Part shown: one piece after another, positions 1 to 7,122 of the stretch | How positions within the stretch are numbered: the stretch's first letter is position 1 | Layout of the letters: each line of letters starts with the position of its first letter | Source of the DNA: Fidelibacterota bacterium | GTDB taxonomy: Bacteria; Fidelibacterota; Marinisomatia; Marinisomatales; S15-B10 | Reading direction: 5' to 3' | DNA: 8,731 nucleotides | NCBI GenBank assembly: GCA_002707905.1 | Contig: PAOF01000039.1 | Coordinates: forward strand, 5,220-13,950 | Program-made: the position numbers and the translations under genes | Notes under the pieces: model-generated | What the model saw: only the letters and a program-made list of their open reading frames with translations | Databases searched by the model: none | What the model was told of the DNA's origin: nothing

Positions 1-336
1 TTAAAATATCAAGACAATGTTGTAGGAGATGGAACTTCACCACAAAAAGGTCAAAGAGTTTCGGTTCACTACACAGGCTGGCTTTATGATGAAAAGAGCT
101 CAGATAATAAAGGAATGAAGTTTGATAGTTCAGTAGACAAAGGTAGACCATTTGGTTTTGTTTTAGGAGTAGGCTCTGTAATTGAGGGATGGGATCAGGG
201 TGTTTTATCTATGCGTGTTGGGGGTAAAAGAACACTTATTATACCTCCAAATTTAGGTTATGGTTCATCCGGCATTGGACCAATACCTCCAAATGCTACT
301 CTATTATTTGAGGTTGAATTATTAGAGATCTACTAA
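1..336 (+). CDS. FKBP-type peptidyl-prolyl cis-trans isomerase, 3' part (5' end outside window)
   Basis: This protein catalyses cis-trans isomerisation of prolyl bonds as a folding helper. The frame is open from base 1, giving 111 residues and a TAA stop; the first in-frame ATG at 115 lies inside the domain and is not the start. Counting from base 1, the motifs VSVHYTGWL (20-28), KFDSS (40-44), [10 protein letters not shown] (58-67), GGKRTLIIP (74-82) and LGYG (85-88) are the FKBP fold in order. Residues aligning with the FKBP12 pocket are all present: Tyr24, Phe41, Asp42, Phe51, Val60, Ile61, Trp64, Tyr87 and Phe103, so an active enzyme is expected. The N terminus is cut off, so a signal peptide or dimerisation domain cannot be judged. 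Its last 15 bases overlap the end of the convergent fbpC, with no terminator between them. Confidence 0.95.
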   Translation, partial: LKYQDNVVGDGTSPQKGQRVSVHYTGWLYDEKSSDNKGMKFDSSVDKGRPFGFVLGVGSVIEGWDQGVLSMRVGGKRTLIIPPNLGYGSSGIGPIPPNATLLFEVELLEIY

Positions 337-987
337 TTGCAATCTTCCTGATCTGAGTTCAGAAATTTTTGATGAAAAGAATTTAGATTCATTATAATTA
401 TGAGTAACAATCATGATAGTTTGTTTTTTTTCTAAAAATATTTTCAGCATTTCATCTTGAAGCTCATTTTTTAATGTCTCATCTAAACCATTAAATGGTT
501 CATCAAGAAGCAATAATTCAGGTGAGGGAGCTAAAGATCTAGCTATCGCAACTCTTTGTTGCTCTCCACCTGACAGCTCATGAGGATATTTATTTTCTAA
601 TTTTTTAAGTCCAAATAGATTGATTAAATCTTCAACTATGATACTAGAATTAGGTTCATTTATAATTCCAAATTTTATATTATTTTTAATATTTAAATGT
701 GGGAATAAGTTTTTATCTTGAAAAACAAGCCCTATATTTCTCTTTTCTGTTGGAATAAAATTATTTTTATCAGAAACGATTTTATTATTTATTTTAATTA
801 TTCCTTTTGATTGTTTCTCAAAACCCGCAATTAATCTAAGTATTGTTGATTTGCCCGATCCTGATGATCCATGAATAGAAAAGATTTCACCTTCTTTTAG
901 TTTTAAATTCAAATTATATAATATTGGATCCTCTTTCTTATAACTAAATTCTAAATTAGTGATTTCAAGTATTAAATTTATTGTCAT
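322..987 (-). CDS. fbpC: Iron(III) ABC transporter, ATP-binding protein (short form)
   Basis: This 221-residue cytoplasmic ATPase should power the FbpB permease. It has every ABC hallmark in order: Walker [10 protein letters not shown] (40-48), Q-loop Gln90 in VFQDKNLFP, signature LSGGEQQR (138-145), Walker B LLLLDEP (158-164), D-loop GLDE (167-170) and switch His196 in VTHN. Its ATG overlaps the fbpB stop as ATGA, and a Shine-Dalgarno AAAGG lies seven bases upstream inside fbpB, so translation is probably coupled. FbpC and related importer ATPases are usually about 340-360 residues, with a C-terminal TOBE-type regulatory domain. This one ends right after the nucleotide-binding domain with no frame continuing, because the convergent FKBP gene occupies that DNA. 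The family call rests on the ABC motifs; the ferric substrate comes from fbpA and fbpB next door. Confidence 0.93.
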   Translation of the reverse strand: MTINLILEITNLEFSYKKEDPILYNLNLKLKEGEIFSIHGSSGSGKSTILRLIAGFEKQSKGIIKINNKIVSDKNNFIPTEKRNIGLVFQDKNLFPHLNIKNNIKFGIINEPNSSIIVEDLINLFGLKKLENKYPHELSGGEQQRVAIARSLAPSPELLLLDEPFNGLDETLKNELQDEMLKIFLEKKQTIMIVTHNYNESKFFSSKISELRSGRLQLVDL

Positions 988-2597
988 TTACTTACCTTTG
1001 AATTTTGAATCATTTTTGATAAAAAGATAATTGGAATTAAACCGACTATAATAATTGCTATAGCTGGTGTTGCAGCTTGATACATTCGTTCTTCAGAAGC
1101 ATAAATATAAGTGGAAACAGCTAGTGTGTCAAAATTAAATGGTCTCAAAATTAAGGTTGCTGGCAATTCTTTTACTACTTCAGTAAAGACTAAAAGAAAA
1201 CTAGTTAAAAAACTGGTTTTTAAAAGAGGAAAATGAATTCTTCTTAATAAGTTCCATCCACTTGACTTTAAAATTTTTGCTGAATCATCAATTCCTGAAC
1301 TTATATTTGTAAATCCATATTCAAAAGAGGAGTTTGCTAATGCATATGATTTAATTAAATATGCTATTAATAAACCAAAAATACTTCCAGTTAAAATAAA
1401 ATTACTGAAAAGATCATCGATTGTTGAAAAAAATTTTAATATTCCAATAGCTAAAATTAAACCAGGTAATGCATATCCAATTGAAAAAAATGAATTGATG
1501 TAATTTTTTAATCTTGTTTTTTTTAACCTTAAAGAAAAATTTATTAATAGTGCTATAAATGAACAAATTAATCCAGCTAGTAATGAAATAAAAATAGTAT
1601 TAAAAGCAATTTGTATAAATTTTTTATCAAAGAAAGATAAATTATAATTTATTGACCAAAAAATTAATTGAATCATAGGTAAAATAAATCCTATTAAAAC
1701 TGGAAATATACAAAATGAAAATGCAAATAAGGATTTTAATCCCGAAATTTTTTTTATTTTGTATGTATTGGAAGATCCACCAGGTTTAGAATAGATTTGA
1801 TTGCCTCTAGAATATTTCTCTAATAAAATAAAGAACGTAATGAATAATAAAAGTATCGAAGATAATTGCATAGCAGTTTTTAAATCATACATTCCATACC
1901 ATGTTCTAAAAATGCCAGTTGTAAATGTTACTATAGAAAAGTGCTCTACTGCTCCAAAATCAGATAAAACTTCCATAATCACAAGAGATAAACCAGCAAT
2001 TACTGCTGGTCTAATTAAGGGAATTGACAATTTGTGAAAAACCTGAAATTTACTTAAACCTAAAGTTCTTCCTGCTTCAATTAAGGATATTGATTGACTT
2101 AAGAAAGCAGTTCGCGATATTATATACACATATGGATATAACGTAAAAGAAAAAACAATAATTGCACCATAAATATTTCGAATATTATTAAATAAAATAA
2201 AATTAGAATCAAATATAAAAATATTTCTTAAAATTATATTTATAGTTCCATTTAAATCAAATAATCCAGTAAATGTATACGCAAGAATGTATGGGGGGAT
2301 TGCAAGAGGTAAAATCAGAATAGATTCTAGAATATTTTTTCCATAGAAATTATAATTGGTTACGACCCAAGCAGTACCAGTACCAATAATTAAAGTTAAA
2401 AAAGAAATTCCTAAAATTAAATATATGGAGTTTGATATATAATCAATTAAAACATAATTATATAAATGATTCCAATTATCATTAAAGTTTGAAAACAAAC
2501 TTGTGAAGATAAAAATTATTGGAGCTAAAAATAATATTAAAACAAATATTGGTAAGATGTTCCAAAAAGAAATTGTTTTTTTAGTAAATACCTTCAT
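984..2597 (-). CDS. fbpB: Iron(III) ABC transporter permease, fused double-domain
   Basis: This 537-residue inner-membrane permease forms the channel that takes iron from the binding protein FbpA. It is a tandem duplication of a six-helix BPD-type permease, with about twelve hydrophobic segments, roughly at 14-34, 55-78, 92-112, 142-160, 198-215, 242-260, 290-313, 330-353, 370-388, 402-420, 462-480 and 510-528. Each half has the cytoplasmic EAA coupling loop that contacts the ATPase: EAGRTLG to IPLIRP at 174-197 and DDSAKILKSSG to FPLLK at 437-459. The length and twofold layout match FbpB/FutB/SfuB. It lies 24 bases after fbpA and overlaps fbpC by 4 bases. No Shine-Dalgarno precedes the ATG at 2595-2597, which instead sits in the loop of a predicted hairpin. 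Ferric substrate is inferred from the neighbouring binding protein. Confidence 0.93.
   Translation of the reverse strand: MKVFTKKTISFWNILPIFVLILFLAPIIFIFTSLFSNFNDNWNHLYNYVLIDYISNSIYLILGISFLTLIIGTGTAWVVTNYNFYGKNILESILILPLAIPPYILAYTFTGLFDLNGTINIILRNIFIFDSNFILFNNIRNIYGAIIVFSFTLYPYVYIISRTAFLSQSISLIEAGRTLGLSKFQVFHKLSIPLIRPAVIAGLSLVIMEVLSDFGAVEHFSIVTFTTGIFRTWYGMYDLKTAMQLSSILLLFITFFILLEKYSRGNQIYSKPGGSSNTYKIKKISGLKSLFAFSFCIFPVLIGFILPMIQLIFWSINYNLSFFDKKFIQIAFNTIFISLLAGLICSFIALLINFSLRLKKTRLKNYINSFFSIGYALPGLILAIGILKFFSTIDDLFSNFILTGSIFGLLIAYLIKSYALANSSFEYGFTNISSGIDDSAKILKSSGWNLLRRIHFPLLKTSFLTSFLLVFTEVVKELPATLILRPFNFDTLAVSTYIYASEERMYQAATPAIAIIIVGLIPIIFLSKMIQNSKVSK
995..999 (-). promoter_or_regulatory. Ribosome binding site of fbpC
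   Basis: AAAGG on the minus strand sits seven bases before the fbpC ATG, inside the last codons of fbpB. It supports the ATG at 985-987 and coupled translation across the ATGA overlap. Confidence 0.6.
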
Positions 2598-2609
2598 ATA
2601 TGGTATTTA
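2585..2609 (-). promoter_or_regulatory. Inverted repeat that places the fbpB start codon in a hairpin loop
   Basis: On the minus strand, perfect 8-base arms TAAATACC and GGTATTTA flank the 9-base loop ATATATGAA, which contains the fbpB ATG. No Shine-Dalgarno is visible in the 24-base gap after fbpA. The stem has only two GC pairs and one arm lies in fbpB codons 2-5, so a regulatory role is a guess. It could affect fbpB translation or mRNA processing between fbpA and fbpB. Confidence 0.3.
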
Positions 2610-2621
2610 TAAATTAATAAT

Positions 2622-3647
2622 TTATTTCCAACCAACCCTATCCATTAATTTTATCGCATCAGGATTAAGTTCTCCATAATCTGAAACTGATGTTCTATCT
2701 TCCTTGAAATCAGTGCCAAAATTTTTAATTAATAAATGGGGTTCAATATTTTCGAGAATAGGATACTCATATGAATTATTAACAATATGTTTTTGCATTT
2801 CTTCTGATAACAAAAATTCTAAAAACTTTATTGCATTTTTATAATTAGGTGAGTTTTTTAATATACCTGCACCACTTATGTTAATATGAGTACCCCTGTT
2901 ATTTTGATTTGGAAAATGAATTTTTACTTTTTTTGCCGCTTCTAGTTGATTACTACCTTTTGTTCCTGAAAGCATCAAGCCAATGTAATAACTATTTGCA
3001 ATTGCTAAATCAGCCTCTTCATTTGCAACAGCGATTATTTGTGCTCTATCATTACCTTGGGGTTTTCTTGCAAAATTAGAAGTAAATCCTTTTGCCCAAA
3101 TTTCAGTACTGTCAATTCCATGATTGGAAATCAAAGACGCAACCAAAGATTGATTATACATATTATTAGAACTTCTAATAGCTATTCTACCTTTCCATTT
3201 CGGGTTAGATAGATCCTCATAAGACAAATCATTGATTTCATCAATTGAAACTTTTTTTGGATTATAGAAAACTACTCTTGCTCTCTTAGCAATTCCTATC
3301 CACTCATTATTTGGTCCCCTTAAATTTTCTGGTACAATCAAATTTATTTTATCTGAAGAAATAGATTGAAAAAAACCTTCGGATTGTACTTTCCACAAAT
3401 TCCCTGCATCAACAGTAAAATAAATATCTGCAGGTGAGTTGTCTCCTTCAGATTTAATTCTTTCAATCAAAGCAGCTCCATTTCCAGAAATTACATTTAC
3501 TTTAATACCTGTTTTTTCTGTAAAAAGACCATAAAGCTCATCATCTGAATCATAATGTCTAGAAGTATAAATATTAACTTGATTACCATTTTGACTACAA
3601 GCAATAAAAAATATATAAACAATTAACAGAAATTTAAATTTTTTCAT
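2622..3647 (-). CDS. fbpA: Iron(III)-binding lipoprotein of ABC transporter (FutA/FbpA/IdiA type)
   Basis: This 341-residue extracytoplasmic binding protein captures ferric iron and delivers it to FbpB. A short basic and hydrophobic signal ends at FIAC-S, so Cys17 is a probable lipidation site, although Phe at -3 is not ideal. The mature part follows the FutA1 pattern: NIYTSRHYDSD (25-35), NSPADIYFTVDAGNLW (70-85), RARVVFYN (122-129), MYNQSLVASL (163-172) and NSYYIGL (218-224). The expected iron ligands His31, Tyr32, Tyr164, Tyr220 and Tyr221 are all present, with spacing close to cyanobacterial FutA1 as I remember it. The start is well supported: AAAGGA lies eight bases before the ATG, and a good promoter lies further upstream. 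It is the first gene of the fbpABC operon. A different trivalent metal is possible but less likely given the ligand set. Confidence 0.94.
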   Translation of the reverse strand: MKKFKFLLIVYIFFIACSQNGNQVNIYTSRHYDSDDELYGLFTEKTGIKVNVISGNGAALIERIKSEGDNSPADIYFTVDAGNLWKVQSEGFFQSISSDKINLIVPENLRGPNNEWIGIAKRARVVFYNPKKVSIDEINDLSYEDLSNPKWKGRIAIRSSNNMYNQSLVASLISNHGIDSTEIWAKGFTSNFARKPQGNDRAQIIAVANEEADLAIANSYYIGLMLSGTKGSNQLEAAKKVKIHFPNQNNRGTHINISGAGILKNSPNYKNAIKFLEFLLSEEMQKHIVNNSYEYPILENIEPHLLIKNFGTDFKEDRTSVSDYGELNPDAIKLMDRVGWK

Positions 3648-3655
3648 AAGACGAA

Positions 3656-3661
3656 TCCTTT
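3656..3661 (-). promoter_or_regulatory. Ribosome binding site of fbpA
   Basis: AAAGGA on the minus strand sits eight bases before the fbpA ATG. It is the clearest Shine-Dalgarno in the window and fixes the fbpA start. Confidence 0.65.
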
Positions 3662-3689
3662 ATAAAAAATCAAAAATTTTAGATGTGAA

Positions 3690-3718
3690 ATATTAGTTTT
3701 ATAATTTTTTAAAAACAA
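3690..3718 (-). promoter_or_regulatory. Predicted sigma-70-type promoter of fbpABC
   Basis: Read on the minus strand, TTGTTT (-35, bases 3718-3713) is followed by a 17-base spacer and TAATAT (-10, bases 3695-3690). Transcription would start near 3683, giving a leader of about 36 bases that contains the fbpA Shine-Dalgarno. The spacing is ideal and the hexamers are near consensus. Such matches also arise by chance in DNA this AT-rich, so position is the main support. Confidence 0.5.
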
Positions 3719-3724
3719 TAAATA

Positions 3725-3747
3725 AATAAGACTAAATTAGTCTTATT
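3725..3747. promoter_or_regulatory. Perfect 23-base palindrome in the fbpA / peptidase divergent region, candidate operator
   Basis: Perfect 11-base arms AATAAGACTAA and TTAGTCTTATT flank a single central A. The site ends seven bases upstream of the fbpA -35 hexamer and about 37 bases before the peptidase ATG. It may cover the -35 or -10 region of the peptidase promoter; candidate -10s are TATTAT at 3744-3749 and TATATT at 3765-3770. Length and symmetry suit a homodimeric repressor. The TTAG/CTAA elements loosely resemble DtxR-family metal-repressor sites, which would fit an iron operon, but that is inference. A run of twelve T follows at 3749-3760, so as plus-strand RNA it would also look like a weak intrinsic terminator, though no plus-strand gene ends here. 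Confidence 0.5.
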
Positions 3748-3784
3748 ATTTTTTTTTTTTAATATATATTCTTTAAATTTGATT

Positions 3785-6640
3785 ATGAAATTTTTAATTA
3801 TACTTTTACTTACCATTAATTTCATATTTTCCCAAGAAAATTACTTCATTAATAATATGAGACAATTGATTTTTGAAGGGAAAAGATCTGGTGAAGGTTA
3901 TTTTGGTCCATCTGGTAATTTACTTTCATTTCAAAGTGAAAGAGATGATAACAATCCTTTTTTTCAAATTTATCTTTTAAACTTTAAAAATGGAGATATA
4001 AGAAGAATTTCTCCAGGGGTTGGTAAAACTACGTGTTCTTGGGTTCATCCAAACAAGAATAAAGTCCTTTTCGCTTCTACTCACCTTGATTCAAATGCAT
4101 TGATAAAACAAAAACAAGAATTAGAATTTAGAAAATCAGGGAAATCAAGAAGGTACTCTTGGGACTATGATGAGAATTATGAACTTTTTTTATATGATTT
4201 AAATACAAATAAATACGAACAAATAACTAATTCTATTGGTTATGATGCTGAAGGAGCAATTTCCCCTGATGGAGACTGGATAGTTTTCAGCTCCAATAGA
4301 TCTGGATATAATGAAGAAATGTCAGATGCAGATAAAAAATTATTTGAAAAAGACAAATCTTTTAAAATGGACATCTATAAAAAAAATATTAATAAGGGTG
4401 AAATTATAAGATTAACCGACGTTGACGGTTATGATGGTGGTCCTTTTTTTAGCTCTGATGGTAAAAAAATTACATGGAGAAGATTTTCAAAAGATGGTAC
4501 AACCGCCGAAATATATGTTATGGATAGTGACGGTAAAAATACTAAGAAAATTACAAATTTGAATGCAATGTCATGGGCTCCATTTTATCATCCATCTGGT
4601 GAATACATTATCTTTTCGACAAATATTCATGGTTTTGATAATTTTGAATTATATATAGTGAGTACAACTAACAATGATACATTACGTGTTACACAAACAA
4701 AAGGATTTGATAGTTTACCAACATTTTCTCCTGATGGAAAAAAATTATCATGGACAACTCAAAGAACCTCAAATAAAAAATCCCAAATTTTCATTGCAGA
4801 TTGGAATCATGAATATGCATTAAAAAAGTTAAATGAAAATAAACAAAATAAAGATCCTTCAATTTCAGAAGCTATAAGTGAAAATGAACTTAAATCTCAT
4901 ATTGATATTTTGTCATCTCCTGATTTTGAAGGAAGAATGACTGGAACTTCAGGCGAAAAGAAAACAATAGAATATATTGCAAAAGAATTTGAAAAATTGA
5001 ATTTAAAAAAATATTCAAACAATTCTTATTTTGAAAAATTTTCATTTACATCAGGAATTAATATTGGTAATAAGAGTAAACTAATTATTGATTCAAAAAA
5101 AAATAATAAATTAAATAAAAATTGGAGACCGCTTACTTGGTCCTCTTCTGGTAATTTCTCATCAAGCGAAGTTGTCTGGGCTGGTTATGGAATTCAAGCA
5201 CCTAAGAAAAATAAATTCGAAGAGTATGATTCTTTTGTTCACCTTGATGTAAAAGATAAATGGGTAATGATTTTAAGATATTTGCCTGAAAATATTTCTG
5301 ATGAGTTTAGACAACATTTATCAAGATATAGTAGTCTAAGGTATAAGGCTATGATAATTAGAGATATGGGTGCTAAAGGAATGATTGTTGTAAGTGGTCC
5401 AAATTCAAAAGTTAAAAATGAATTAATTGCTCCATCACTTGATGCATCAAATAGCAAGTCATCACTTGCTGTATTTTCAATTACAGATAAATTAGCAGAC
5501 CACATTTTATCTTTTTCAAAACAGAAAAAAAATTTAAAAATATTACAATCAGATTTAGATTTAGGAAATCTACAAATGGGATTTTCGATTCCTGTTGATA
5601 TCAACACCGAAATTGAAATTATAAAAGATAAAAATGAAGGATATAATGTTATTGGAACATTAACGAATGATAATATTCCAAAAAATAAACCAAAAATCAT
5701 AATTGGAGGACATCTAGATCATTTAGGAATCGGAAAAACTTCTGCTTCATTATCAAAAAATGAAAATAAAAATATTATTCATTATGGTGCTGATGATAAT
5801 GCTTCTGGAATTGCTTCATTAATAGAAATTGCAGAATGGTTTAGTGAAAAAGTTGCAAATAACACAATTAGATTAAAAAGAGAGGTTGTTTTTGCTGCCT
5901 GGTCAGGAGAAGAATTAGGATTACTAGGTTCTTCAAATCATCTAAAAAACATTGAAAATCATAATAATTCTGATTTATCAAATCATTATGCTTCTTATAT
6001 AAATATGGATATGATAGGAAGATATCGAGATGGGCTTGTTATCAATGGTATTGGTTCAAGCTCTGTATGGAAAAAACTAATTGAGCAAAAAAATATCATT
6101 GTTGGTCTTAATTTAATCCTACAAGATGATAGCTATTTACCAACAGATGCCACATCATTTTATTTAAAAAAAATTCCTATATTGAGCGCATTTACAGGTG
6201 CTCATTCTGAATATCATACTGAGAGAGATACTCCTGATTTAATAAAACTAGATAAATTAAAAGAAATATCTATTCTTCTAGCTTTAATTTCTGAATCATT
6301 ATCTACCTCAGAAAATGAACCTGATTTTTTGGAACCAAAAAAACCTGCACCTGAAAATCAACGTGCTGGTTTAAGAGTATATTTAGGAACAATACCAGAT
6401 TATGCAAGTTCCGATATCATAGGACTTAAATTATCAGGTGTTTCAAAAGGTGGGCCAGCAGATAAAGCAGGAATTAAGTCAGATGATATTATTATTGAAT
6501 TAGCTGGTAAAAAAATCGAAAATATTTATGACTATACTTATGCAATTGACGCATTGAAAATCAATCAAAAAACTGAAGTAAAAATAAATAGAAATGGTAA
6601 AATTATAATTCTATCTATCACTCCTGGCTCAAGAAATTAA
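3785..6640 (+). CDS. Exported M28 zinc metallopeptidase with N-terminal TolB-like propeller and C-terminal PDZ domain
   Basis: This probable exported aminopeptidase has 951 residues counted from ATG 3785. A TTG six bases upstream is also in frame, but the ATG puts MKF directly before the hydrophobic signal ending near FIFSQ (residue 17). Residues about 25-345 form a beta-propeller with six PD40-like repeats, for example SPDGDWIVFSSNR near 160 and SPDGKKLSWTTQR near 315. Residues about 364-840 are the M28 catalytic domain with a PA-like insertion around 455-600. Metal and catalytic residues are intact: His643 (GGHLDH), Asp670 (GADDNASG), Glu709 and Glu710 (SGEELG), Asp742 (NMDMIG) and His811 (YHTERDT). 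A PDZ domain fills about 863-945 (GGPADKAGIKSDDII). No Shine-Dalgarno is visible. The substrate is unknown; peptide scavenging or envelope protein turnover are guesses. The 3' end overlaps the convergent oxidoreductase by 23 bases. Confidence 0.92.
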   Translation: MKFLIILLLTINFIFSQENYFINNMRQLIFEGKRSGEGYFGPSGNLLSFQSERDDNNPFFQIYLLNFKNGDIRRISPGVGKTTCSWVHPNKNKVLFASTHLDSNALIKQKQELEFRKSGKSRRYSWDYDENYELFLYDLNTNKYEQITNSIGYDAEGAISPDGDWIVFSSNRSGYNEEMSDADKKLFEKDKSFKMDIYKKNINKGEIIRLTDVDGYDGGPFFSSDGKKITWRRFSKDGTTAEIYVMDSDGKNTKKITNLNAMSWAPFYHPSGEYIIFSTNIHGFDNFELYIVSTTNNDTLRVTQTKGFDSLPTFSPDGKKLSWTTQRTSNKKSQIFIADWNHEYALKKLNENKQNKDPSISEAISENELKSHIDILSSPDFEGRMTGTSGEKKTIEYIAKEFEKLNLKKYSNNSYFEKFSFTSGINIGNKSKLIIDSKKNNKLNKNWRPLTWSSSGNFSSSEVVWAGYGIQAPKKNKFEEYDSFVHLDVKDKWVMILRYLPENISDEFRQHLSRYSSLRYKAMIIRDMGAKGMIVVSGPNSKVKNELIAPSLDASNSKSSLAVFSITDKLADHILSFSKQKKNLKILQSDLDLGNLQMGFSIPVDINTEIEIIKDKNEGYNVIGTLTNDNIPKNKPKIIIGGHLDHLGIGKTSASLSKNENKNIIHYGADDNASGIASLIEIAEWFSEKVANNTIRLKREVVFAAWSGEELGLLGSSNHLKNIENHNNSDLSNHYASYINMDMIGRYRDGLVINGIGSSSVWKKLIEQKNIIVGLNLILQDDSYLPTDATSFYLKKIPILSAFTGAHSEYHTERDTPDLIKLDKLKEISILLALISESLSTSENEPDFLEPKKPAPENQRAGLRVYLGTIPDYASSDIIGLKLSGVSKGGPADKAGIKSDDIIIELAGKKIENIYDYTYAIDALKINQKTEVKINRNGKIIILSITPGSRN

Positions 6641-7073
6641 TATAATTGACTGCTTTTGCAAAAATATCATGAGTATGTAAATATTTAAATTCAGCTCCTC
6701 TTCCAATCATTTTCATATTTTCAAATTTTTTAATATAGTCATTAATTATGTTCATACTTTGAATATTCTCATTGGTTAATATAGGATATGCATTTGGTAT
6801 TTTATATGTTAAACATTCAATTATTTTATTTTTTTGAATCAAGTTCATTTTTAAAAGCGAATTAATAATTTCATTTTTAAAAATATCTGAATGTGAATTA
6901 TAAAGCTCATCAGATTCATTACATGGAACCTCAACAACAATACAAGTTTTATCATTAGGGGCTAAAGAGTTACTTCTTTGTTTTGGTTCATAAATTCTTG
7001 TGAAATTAACATTTTTATCAGGAAAATATATTGAAGCATAATTAGAAAAATTTTTCATTTCTAAAAAAATCAC
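6618..7073 (-). CDS. C-terminal fragment of frameshifted FAD-dependent oxidoreductase
   Basis: This reading frame gives 151 residues if the GTG at 7073 is used, but it is the rest of the oxidoreductase at 7123-7944, not a gene of its own. Read upstream of the GTG, the same frame stays open and family-like through SKILDIVKTLRFRNLRIVV to a run of six A on the minus strand, where it meets the N-terminal frame. The motif GRGAEFKYLHTHD near residues 123-135 matches the C-terminal FAD-contacting segment of protoporphyrinogen oxidase / UDP-galactopyranose mutase-like enzymes. VVEVPCNESDELY (46-58) is also typical of sugar-cluster members of this family. No ribosome binding site serves the GTG. If the frame is really broken, this piece is not expected to fold or work alone. 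It ends with TGA, 23 bases inside the convergent peptidase gene. Confidence 0.8.
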   Translation of the reverse strand: MIFLEMKNFSNYASIYFPDKNVNFTRIYEPKQRSNSLAPNDKTCIVVEVPCNESDELYNSHSDIFKNEIINSLLKMNLIQKNKIIECLTYKIPNAYPILTNENIQSMNIINDYIKKFENMKMIGRGAEFKYLHTHDIFAKAVNYINFLSQE

Positions 7074-7122
7074 AACAATCCTTAAATTTCTAAATCTTAA
7101 AGTTTTAACGATATCTAAAATT

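Noticed and set aside
115..117. ATG as the start of the FKBP gene
   Set aside because: FKBP motifs including VSVHYTGWL are in frame upstream of it, so the gene begins before base 1.
1801..2037. 78-codon open frame on the plus strand
   Set aside because: It lies antisense inside fbpB, which has full permease motifs. It shows no recognisable domain or ribosome site.
3725..3760. Palindrome plus T12 as an intrinsic terminator
   Set aside because: No plus-strand gene ends upstream of it, the stem has only two GC pairs, and the palindrome leaves almost no loop. An operator is the better reading.
3779..3781. TTG as the start of the peptidase
   Set aside because: The ATG two codons later gives a normal signal peptide start (MKF). 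No ribosome site favours the TTG.
3774..3781. TAAATTTG, similar to the Bacteroidota -7 promoter element
   Set aside because: It lies only three bases before the ATG, too close for a promoter, and is expected by chance in AT-rich DNA.
5239..5700. 153-codon open frame on the minus strand
   Set aside because: It is antisense to the peptidase domain region. Its hydrophobic, Ile/Ser-rich composition is what the opposite strand of AT-rich coding DNA gives.
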